From assembly GCF_014268455.2 (NCBI RefSeq), contig NZ_CP077085.1, positions 3,451,001 through 3,515,000 of the forward strand: a DNA stretch of 64,000 bases, read 5' to 3'. Position numbers and translations under genes: made by a program. The notes below the pieces were generated by a model. The model searched no databases and was not told where the DNA came from. It worked only from the letters and a program-made list of their open reading frames with translations. Positions 58,419-64,000 of this stretch are shown one piece after another. Positions within the stretch are counted from its first letter, which is position 1. Each line of letters opens with the position of its first letter. The DNA comes from Pseudomonas shahriarae. Its GTDB lineage: Bacteria > Pseudomonadota > Gammaproteobacteria > Pseudomonadales > Pseudomonadaceae.

Positions 58419-59384
58419 CTATAACGGCAAAGGCTCGCGCGAGCGCAGCAGCATGCCCTGCGCCGGCACCCGCGCATGCCACTTCACGACCCCCTGGGCC
58501 TCGACACGGTACTGGCTGCGAAAGCGCTGGCCATCCAGGTCTATGTCCAGGAGCAGCAGAAAGTGGTCACCGTTGAGCTGCAGGCCTTCGCTCAAGCGCT
58601 CGAACATCGCGTCGTCCATCGCCCCCAGGGCCTGGCGCAGTTCGCCCGCATCGCGATAGCCCCCCGCCGGCCGCGCGCTGACCAAGCGGGTCAGCACCGA
58701 ACGCGACACCTCGCCCTCGTACAACGCATCCAGCAGCGGCAGCATTTCCAGGTTCAACGCATTGGCATTCAGGCGCCAGCCCGCCGTCTCGTCCAGGCTG
58801 CATAACTGCGGGTAACGCAACGCCCGCAGCGCGTCGGGCACCGCCAGCAGGTTCAGCTCGCTGATATCGCGCATGCGTTGATTGGCCGCCAGGCGCGGTG
58901 GCGACTGGCGCAAGTATTCGTTGCTTTCGGCACCTTGCAGGCGGGTCTGCTGGTCGGCGTCGAGCCAGTCGGCCAGGGTCTGGGCCAGGCGTTCGGCGGC
59001 CATGTCCGCCCCCAGCAGATGCACCAACTGGCGCTGGGCACGTTCGGCTTCGGGGCCGATCAGCGCGTTGACGTTGAAGCAGGTGTGCAGGTCGCGAATC
59101 TGGATGCTCGCCTTGCCCCCCTTGAAGTCATAAGCCAACGGCTGCCCGCGCATGGCCTGCCAGAACAACGGGCTGGCGCGCCACAGCGGGTCTTGCAGGG
59201 CCTGTTCGGTAAAGGCCAGCGCCGCCCGTTCGATCGCGCGGGCCTGCACCCGCTGTTGCACCAGGCGCACGCTGTCGACCTGCTGGCGCCCCTGCTCGAC
59301 CATCCAGGCCATGCCCCCCGCCAGCATCGCCAGGGCCACCAGCACCATCAACAACGCCGCCCCCTGCTGCCGTTTCTTGTCCAT
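58419..59384 (-). CDS. gspK: Type II secretion minor pseudopilin GspK
   Basis: The ATG at 59384 follows AAGGTGG and gives 321 residues. The prepilin site is [19 protein letters not shown]; as usual for GspK there is no Glu at +5. The large globular domain has the family motifs [24 protein letters not shown] and [11 protein letters not shown]. It completes the pseudopilus tip with GspI and GspJ. It is separated from the gspJ-gspL junction by phoX and the whole main operon, and is transcribed divergently from tatA. It therefore needs its own promoter. Confidence 0.93.
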   Translation of the reverse strand: MDKKRQQGAALLMVLVALAMLAGGMAWMVEQGRQQVDSVRLVQQRVQARAIERAALAFTEQALQDPLWRASPLFWQAMRGQPLAYDFKGGKASIQIRDLHTCFNVNALIGPEAERAQRQLVHLLGADMAAERLAQTLADWLDADQQTRLQGAESNEYLRQSPPRLAANQRMRDISELNLLAVPDALRALRYPQLCSLDETAGWRLNANALNLEMLPLLDALYEGEVSRSVLTRLVSARPAGGYRDAGELRQALGAMDDAMFERLSEGLQLNGDHFLLLLDIDLDGQRFRSQYRVEAQGVVKWHARVPAQGMLLRSREPLPL

Positions 59385-59472
59385 TGCCACGCCACCTTTT
59401 ATGGAGATCCTGGCGACAGTCAACACAGTGGATGTTTCAACCAAGTGGCAGACTCACACAATTCCCGCAAAA

Positions 59473-59494
59473 CCGTCACCGCGCCGTCATAAAG
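59473..59494 (+). promoter_or_regulatory. Pho box upstream of tatABC
   Basis: Two 11-base repeats CCGTCACCGCG and CCGTCATAAAG are in register; the heptamers match CTGTCAT at five and six of seven positions. The box ends 51 bases before the tatA ATG, nearly the same distance as the one before uxpA. Confidence 0.7.
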
Positions 59495-59545
59495 CCTCGG
59501 CAAACTGCGCCTTCATATTTCAAATCAATGGCTTGGAGTGGCGTT

Positions 59546-59761
59546 ATGGGCGGTATAGGGATTTGGCAACTGGTCATCGTGCTGCTGATCGTGGTGATGC
59601 TGTTCGGCACCCGGCGCCTCAAGGGCCTGGGCAGTGATGTGGGTGAGGCCATCAAGGGCTTTCGCTCCTCCATGGGCAACGAACCCGGCGCCCAGGCGGC
59701 AGAAAAGACCAGCCTTGAGGTGCAAGCCGAACCTCAGCGACCTGCCGACAGCAAACTCTGA
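59546..59761 (+). CDS. tatA: Tat translocase subunit TatA (second-type, accessory set)
   Basis: 71 residues from the ATG at 59546, with GGAG seven bases upstream. The transmembrane helix [16 protein letters not shown] is followed by the FG hinge and amphipathic helix [20 protein letters not shown]. It forms the pore-like assembly of the Tat system. The TatB start overlaps its stop (TGATG). Placement beside phoX, behind a Pho box, suggests a dedicated or boosted Tat supply during phosphate starvation. Confidence 0.93.
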   Translation: MGGIGIWQLVIVLLIVVMLFGTRRLKGLGSDVGEAIKGFRSSMGNEPGAQAAEKTSLEVQAEPQRPADSKL

Positions 59762-60054
59762 TGTTCGATATCGGTTTTAGCGAACTGCTGCTGGTGGGCC
59801 TGGTGGCGCTGCTGGTGCTGGGCCCCGAGCGCCTGCCGATTGCCGCGCGCAATGCCGGGCTGTGGCTGGGCCGGGCCAAGCGGGCGATGAATACGCTCAA
59901 GGCCCAGGTCACCCAGGAACTGGACCACGAACACCTGTTGCAGAGCATCGACCAGCAACCCTTGCGGCAACTGGAGCAGCAACTGCGCGACGGCATCCGC
60001 CTGGACGCCCCGCTGCCAGAAACCGCCACTCCCAAAGGACCACCTGCCCCATGA
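59761..60054 (+). CDS. tatB: Tat translocase subunit TatB
   Basis: 97 residues. FDIGFSELLLVGLVALLVLGPERLP is the classical TatB N terminus (membrane helix, then GPERLP hinge), followed by an amphipathic helix and a Gln-rich tail. It binds Tat signal peptides together with TatC. It overlaps tatA by one base and tatC by four. Confidence 0.94.
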   Translation: MFDIGFSELLLVGLVALLVLGPERLPIAARNAGLWLGRAKRAMNTLKAQVTQELDHEHLLQSIDQQPLRQLEQQLRDGIRLDAPLPETATPKGPPAP

Positions 60055-60797
60055 GCGACCTGCCCTTGCCTGCTCCGCGCCTGTCGGTGACCGGCCACCT
60101 GACCCGGTTGCGCTCACGCCTGGTGCGCTGCGTCCTGGCGATCCTCCTGGTGTTTTGCGCGCTGTTCCCCTTTGCCCAGCAGCTCTACAGCTTCGTCTCG
60201 CAACCGTTGCGCGATTTCTTGCCCAGCGGCGCAACCATGATCGCCACCGGGGTGACGTCACCCTTCCTGGCGCCGCTCAAGCTGACCATGATGATTGCCC
60301 TGTTTATCAGCATGCCGCTGTTGCTGCACCAGGCCTGGGGCATGATCGCACCGGCGGTGTATCGCCAGGAACGCCGCACCGCCGCCTGGTTGCTGGCCGC
60401 CAGCGTGGTGCTGTTTTACCTGGGCATGGCGTTCGCGTTTTTCCTGGTGTTCCCGATGATGTTCGGCTTCTTTACCAGCGTGACCCCGGACGGCGTGGCG
60501 ATGATGACTGATATCGCCCTGTACCTGGATTTCATCCTCGCACTGTTGCTGGCGTTCGGCCTGGCGTTTGAAATTCCGGTGGCCACCTTCCTGGTGATCT
60601 GGGCCGGTATCACCGATGTGCAGACCCTGCAAAAGAGCCGGCCGTATGTGATCGTCGGCTGCTTTGTGGTGGGCATGCTACTGACCCCGCCGGATGTGTT
60701 TTCGCAGACCATGCTGGCGGTGCCGATGTGGATTCTGTTTGAGCTGGGGCTGCTGGCCAGTCGGTCCGTGAACAAGCCGCGTACCGAGGCGCCGTAG
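60051..60797 (+). CDS. tatC: Tat translocase subunit TatC
   Basis: 248 residues from the ATG overlapping the tatB stop (ATGA). Six membrane segments are visible. Family motifs include HLTRLRSRLVRC near the N terminus, SPFLAPLKLTMMIALFISMPLLLHQAW, the loop VYRQERR and FALAFEIPV-like GLAFEIPVATFLVIWAG. It recognises the twin-arginine pair. A second, housekeeping tat set presumably exists elsewhere in the genome; that is not visible here. Confidence 0.95.
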   Translation: MSDLPLPAPRLSVTGHLTRLRSRLVRCVLAILLVFCALFPFAQQLYSFVSQPLRDFLPSGATMIATGVTSPFLAPLKLTMMIALFISMPLLLHQAWGMIAPAVYRQERRTAAWLLAASVVLFYLGMAFAFFLVFPMMFGFFTSVTPDGVAMMTDIALYLDFILALLLAFGLAFEIPVATFLVIWAGITDVQTLQKSRPYVIVGCFVVGMLLTPPDVFSQTMLAVPMWILFELGLLASRSVNKPRTEAP

Positions 60798-60803
60798 AGC
60801 GCC

Positions 60804-61787
60804 TTACGGCTCAGGGGAAGGCCGCAGCAACGAGGTGCTGCGCCCGCCTTGCTTGAGCAGGGATGGATTGATCCCGAATTGTTTGCGAAATGCCGTGGCA
60901 AAGTGGCTGGCGTTGGCATAGCCCAGGTCTGAGGCCACGCGCATCACCGACTCATCACCCTCCAGCAAGCGACTGCGAGCCTGGGTCATGCGTGCTTGCT
61001 GGAACACCCCATACACACTGTTGAGGAACAACTGGCGGAACCCGCGTGTCAGCTTGGGCTGGCTCATTCCGGATTCGCGGGCCAGTTCAGACAGGCTGGG
61101 CGCTTTGCCCAGGTCAAGCAGCAAGCGCTCGCGGGCGCGCAGCAGGCGTTGACGATCAAGGGCGCTCAGGCGACAGGCGCAGTCCACGCTGCGCCGCGCT
61201 TCCAGAAACAGGCTGACCAAAGTCACGCTCTGGCCGTACAGCCACAAGCGGCTGCGAGGCTGGCCAGGCGCGTACTCCAGGGCATTGGATAACTGGTGGG
61301 CAGTGGCAGTCATTTCGCCGCTACGGTGGCCGTCAAGAAAGCAATGGTCACAGGCCAGCGCGCTGTACAGGCTCGAATCGATCTCCAGGTCCCACTGGGT
61401 CAACAGGTCGGGATGAATCATCACCGTGATGTTGTCGATTTCGCCCTGCTGCTGATAGAGGCCGTCGCGGCAACGACCGTAACTGATGCTGCCGCAACCC
61501 TGGTCAACGACATAGCGTCGCTGACGCCTACCATCGCGGAAGCTGCAGGAAGCCTTGCCCTTGAGCAGGTTGGTAAAGCTGAAGTGGATGCGCTCGCTAT
61601 CGTCGTGCAGGGGCATTTCTACCGGCTGCTCGAAGGTGCTTTGCCAGCGCACGATATCCAGCCCGCCCTGCAGGGTCACGCGGGTGACCCGGCACTGGTT
61701 GCCGGGCCCGAAGTCGCCCCCGTAACCGTCGGCAATAATCCGCGAGACCGGCATGAACGCCCGTGCCTCTTCCTCAGTGGCTGACAT
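60804..61787 (-). CDS. AraC-family regulator, PchR/YbtA-like
   Basis: The ATG at 61787 follows AAGGAG and gives 327 residues. The C-terminal helix-turn-helix pair is clear (APSLSELARESGMSQPKLTRGFRQLF and VMRVASDLGYANASHFATAFRKQFGINPS). The SQPKLTRGFR form is typical of PchR/YbtA regulators, which bind ferri-siderophores and activate receptor genes. The N-terminal ligand domain includes GCGSISYGRCRDGLYQQQGE. It is divergent from a TonB receptor gene with a candidate Fur box between them. Confidence 0.88.
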   Translation of the reverse strand: MSATEEEARAFMPVSRIIADGYGGDFGPGNQCRVTRVTLQGGLDIVRWQSTFEQPVEMPLHDDSERIHFSFTNLLKGKASCSFRDGRRQRRYVVDQGCGSISYGRCRDGLYQQQGEIDNITVMIHPDLLTQWDLEIDSSLYSALACDHCFLDGHRSGEMTATAHQLSNALEYAPGQPRSRLWLYGQSVTLVSLFLEARRSVDCACRLSALDRQRLLRARERLLLDLGKAPSLSELARESGMSQPKLTRGFRQLFLNSVYGVFQQARMTQARSRLLEGDESVMRVASDLGYANASHFATAFRKQFGINPSLLKQGGRSTSLLRPSPEP

Positions 61788-61846
61788 CTTGGATCTCCTT
61801 GCTGACCGGATACGGCTCGAATCAGACCACATCGGGGTAGAGGCGC

Positions 61847-61865
61847 GCAATTGATAATCACTAGC
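61847..61865. promoter_or_regulatory. Candidate Fur box
   Basis: GCAATTGATAATCACTAGC matches the 19-base Fur consensus at 14 positions, with a perfect central GATAATCA. It lies in the gap between the AraC regulator and the TonB receptor, so iron could control both directions. Confidence 0.6.
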
Positions 61866-61947
61866 ATCTGATGCGCTGCAGTTGCTCCCTTAGCCGCCGT
61901 CGCCCGCCGCGACGCGCATTGCCCGAAACCTCAGTCAAGGCCCCATC

Positions 61948-64000
61948 ATGTCTGCACCCAGCCCATCGACGACCAGCCGTGGATCACCGTACATTCGTTA
62001 TACCATAACAACTCTTATAGGTTGCACACTCACTCATTCGACCTTGGCCGACACGGTCAGCCAAACCGTGCAGTTGCCGGCTTCGACCGTCACCGCGCGC
62101 ATGGAGCAAGAGGATCCCAAGGAAGTACCGATCAGCCTCAGCGTAATCAGCGGCGAACAGTTGCGCACCCAGCGCCTCGATACCTTGGAGAGCGCTCTGC
62201 GCAACACGTCCGGGGTCAGCGTCAACTCCTCCGGCGGGCCCAATGATTTCAATGTGCTGATCCGTGGCGTGGGCTCGCTGTACCAGATGTCAATGGATGA
62301 CAGCTCAGTGGCGTTCAATATCGATGGTGTGCCAGTTTCATCACGCAGCCTGGGTTTTGAAACCCTGGATGTGGACCGCATCGAAGTCCTCAAGGGGCCC
62401 CAGGGCACCTTGTCCGGAGCGATTGGCCAAGCCGGCGCGGTGAATATCACCACACGCCAACCGACTCGCGAATTGGAAGGTTATGTGCGTGGCGAAGTCG
62501 GCCAGCAAGGCCAGTTCCTCACCGAAGGCGCGGTGGGCGGGCCGCTTACCGACAACCTCAGCGGCCGCCTGGCGGTGCGCCGGGCTGGGTACGACAGTTG
62601 GATCGACAACGACCAGACCCATCAACCCCAGACCAAACCCCGCAACGAAGCGTACCGGGGCAGCCTGCTGTGGGATATCAACGACGACACCCGCGCGCTG
62701 TTCAGCGCCGAGCGCCAGAAGACCAAGCGCGCCACCAATTCCCTGGTGCTGCGCCCATACGGCAGCGACCCGAGCCTGGACCTCACTCCCGGCCTGTTCG
62801 ACGACAACTACAAGACCACCGAACGTTATACGATCAAGGTCGAACATGACCTCGCCAACAGCCGCCTGACCTCAACCAGCGCCACCTCCACCGCCGACTT
62901 CGAAGGGCTGATCGCCTATGACAGCAAGCTGATGGGCGCGCTCTATGGCACCCCCAGCGAGTTTTGGGTGGTGGACAAATCCTTTGAGCGCTCCTGGAGC
63001 CAGGACGTGCACCTGAGCTCCCTGCCGGGCGTCGAGGTGTTCTGGGTCACAGGGCTGGCCGCCGCGCGCAACGAGCGCACCTACGACACCCCGCGCAATA
63101 CCTACGGCACCTCGGGCGCCAAGTTTCGCGACTTCACCACGACCACCTATGCCGGCTACGGCGAAGTCACTTTCCCCTTGACCGAGCAGTTGAAACTGAC
63201 CACCGGCTATCGTCACTCCTGGGACCGCAAGACCTATGACGGCGAGTATTTCTCTGGAAATGCTTCAGTCAATGACTCACGCAAACTCACGGACAACTAC
63301 GGCACCGGTCGCGCCGCCCTGAGCTATGCGCTTACCCCGCAAACCAACGTGTATGTGCAATTAGCGCGAGGCTATAAATCCGGCGGTTTCAATGATTACG
63401 CGTCACAGGTCAGCGACAGCGAACCCTACAAGGCGGCTGTCAGCAAGGCAGCCGAACTGGGCTTCAAAAGTCAAACCGATGACCATCGGGGCAGCCTCAA
63501 CGGCGCGTTGTTCTTCACTCGCGTACACGACGACCATCTGCTGGGGTACGACGCCGCAACCTTCGCCACCAATGCCTTCAATGCCGACACCCGTAGCCGT
63601 GGCGCCGAACTGGAAGGCAGCTGGCGCTTCGACTACGGCTTGACCGTGGCCGCCAGTGCCACCTACCTCGACGCGAAAATCACCAGTGCTGTGAATGGCA
63701 TTCAGGCCGGTGACGTCGCCGCCGGCAACCGGACCCCGGATATACCCCGCTGGAGTGGCAACTTCAACGTCGCCTGGGAGCACCCATTGGGCAATTTCGC
63801 TGGCCTGGGTGACACCACCCTCAACACCAGCCTCAACTACCACCTGGTGGGCGAACGGGCGGCCGATCCGCAGAACCATTTCAACCTGGATAACTACGAG
63901 AAACTCGACCTGCGCGCCGGTCTGCAAAGCAAGTTCGGCGAGGTATATGCCTATGCCGACAATCTGCTGAACCAGACCTACGACACCTATGGTTTCTACA
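61948..64000 (+). CDS. TonB-dependent siderophore receptor, FyuA-like (3' end outside window)
   Basis: The frame is open from the ATG at 61948 (AAGG upstream) to the window end, about 684 residues so far. A short signal sequence ends near STLA-D, then a plug domain follows (LESALRNTSGVSVNSSGG, NFNVLIRGVGSL-like segment, VDRIEVLKGPQGTLSG, AVNITTRQP). The barrel includes VYVQLARGYKSGGFND and the late YADNLLNQTYDTYG. These features resemble yersiniabactin/pesticin-type receptors (FyuA). It imports an iron-siderophore or similar ligand with TonB energy. The neighbouring PchR-like regulator fits this. The exact ligand is unknown. Confidence 0.88.
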   Translation, partial: MSAPSPSTTSRGSPYIRYTITTLIGCTLTHSTLADTVSQTVQLPASTVTARMEQEDPKEVPISLSVISGEQLRTQRLDTLESALRNTSGVSVNSSGGPNDFNVLIRGVGSLYQMSMDDSSVAFNIDGVPVSSRSLGFETLDVDRIEVLKGPQGTLSGAIGQAGAVNITTRQPTRELEGYVRGEVGQQGQFLTEGAVGGPLTDNLSGRLAVRRAGYDSWIDNDQTHQPQTKPRNEAYRGSLLWDINDDTRALFSAERQKTKRATNSLVLRPYGSDPSLDLTPGLFDDNYKTTERYTIKVEHDLANSRLTSTSATSTADFEGLIAYDSKLMGALYGTPSEFWVVDKSFERSWSQDVHLSSLPGVEVFWVTGLAAARNERTYDTPRNTYGTSGAKFRDFTTTTYAGYGEVTFPLTEQLKLTTGYRHSWDRKTYDGEYFSGNASVNDSRKLTDNYGTGRAALSYALTPQTNVYVQLARGYKSGGFNDYASQVSDSEPYKAAVSKAAELGFKSQTDDHRGSLNGALFFTRVHDDHLLGYDAATFATNAFNADTRSRGAELEGSWRFDYGLTVAASATYLDAKITSAVNGIQAGDVAAGNRTPDIPRWSGNFNVAWEHPLGNFAGLGDTTLNTSLNYHLVGERAADPQNHFNLDNYEKLDLRAGLQSKFGEVYAYADNLLNQTYDTYGFY

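Noticed and set aside
59385..59472. A possible second Pho box on the minus strand before gspK (CTGTGTTGA then CTGTCGCCA)
   Set aside because: The two CTGT half-sites are nine bases apart, not eleven, and the second lacks the CAT part.
59384..59545. A longer TatA starting at 59384
   Set aside because: TatA proteins start just before the membrane helix; the ATG at 59546 has GGAG at the right spacing and the Pho box would lie inside the longer version.

Overview
The window looks like a chromosome segment of a Pseudomonas species of the fluorescens group. The reasons are the high GC content with strong coding bias, the typical REP/REPIN palindromes between genes, close matches to recalled Pseudomonas proteins (XenA, the Dyp-type peroxidase, DUF6555- and DUF3087-type small proteins), and a PhoX/Xcp/Tat block arranged like the one I recall from P. 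putida. No rRNA, tRNA, CRISPR array, transposase, phage or integrase gene was found. About 58 protein genes are supported; the first and last are cut by the window edges.

Layout. 1-455: end of an outer-membrane transporter of the phenol-degradation (PF13557) type. 533-3587: an operon (minus strand) for a small exported cytochrome c, a flavoprotein oxidase and a PLP enzyme; the last two carry twin-arginine signals. 3744-10683: housekeeping and accessory genes (outer-membrane barrel, arylamine N-acetyltransferase, two small Pseudomonas proteins, DUF3087, Dyp-type peroxidase, GapN-like dehydrogenase, FUSC exporter). 10825-16570: a TetR repressor divergent from a four-gene tripartite ABC exporter. 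16586-17533: seven tandem 136-bp REPIN units. 17535-27847: FAD oxidoreductase, Yellow/MRJP protein, orphan OpuAC-like binding protein, nitroreductase, NTF2-like protein, LysR, a two-component p-hydroxyphenylacetate hydroxylase, and xenA divergent from an ArsR regulator across a perfect palindrome. 27891-31978: PQQ alcohol dehydrogenase with an outer-membrane transporter and a FeaR-like regulator. 32059-34623: a CHASE4-PAS-GGDEF-EAL protein. 34751-44843: a LysR gene divergent from a six-gene operon (DUF1302, DUF1329, MHS transporter, M20 hydrolase, amidase, acyl-CoA synthetase), probably for catabolism of an unidentified amide-containing compound.

44908-60797 is the most coherent system. It has a phosphate-responsive type II secretion system (gspCDEFGHIJLMN, with gspK placed apart), a SoxB/UshA-fold lipoprotein (UxpA-like), a Tat-dependent PhoX phosphatase, and a dedicated second-type tatABC. 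Two Pho boxes with exact 11-nt periodicity sit 51-52 bases upstream of the uxpA-gsp operon and of tatABC. The logic is two-step export: PhoX folds with its metals, crosses the inner membrane through Tat, and crosses the outer membrane through the secretin when phosphate is scarce. The window ends with an AraC/PchR-like regulator divergent from a FyuA-like TonB receptor, with a candidate Fur box between them.

A regulatory theme runs through the catabolic genes. Seven of them have A-rich AAnAAnAA motifs at or just before the start codon, which fit Hfq/Crc catabolite-repression sites.
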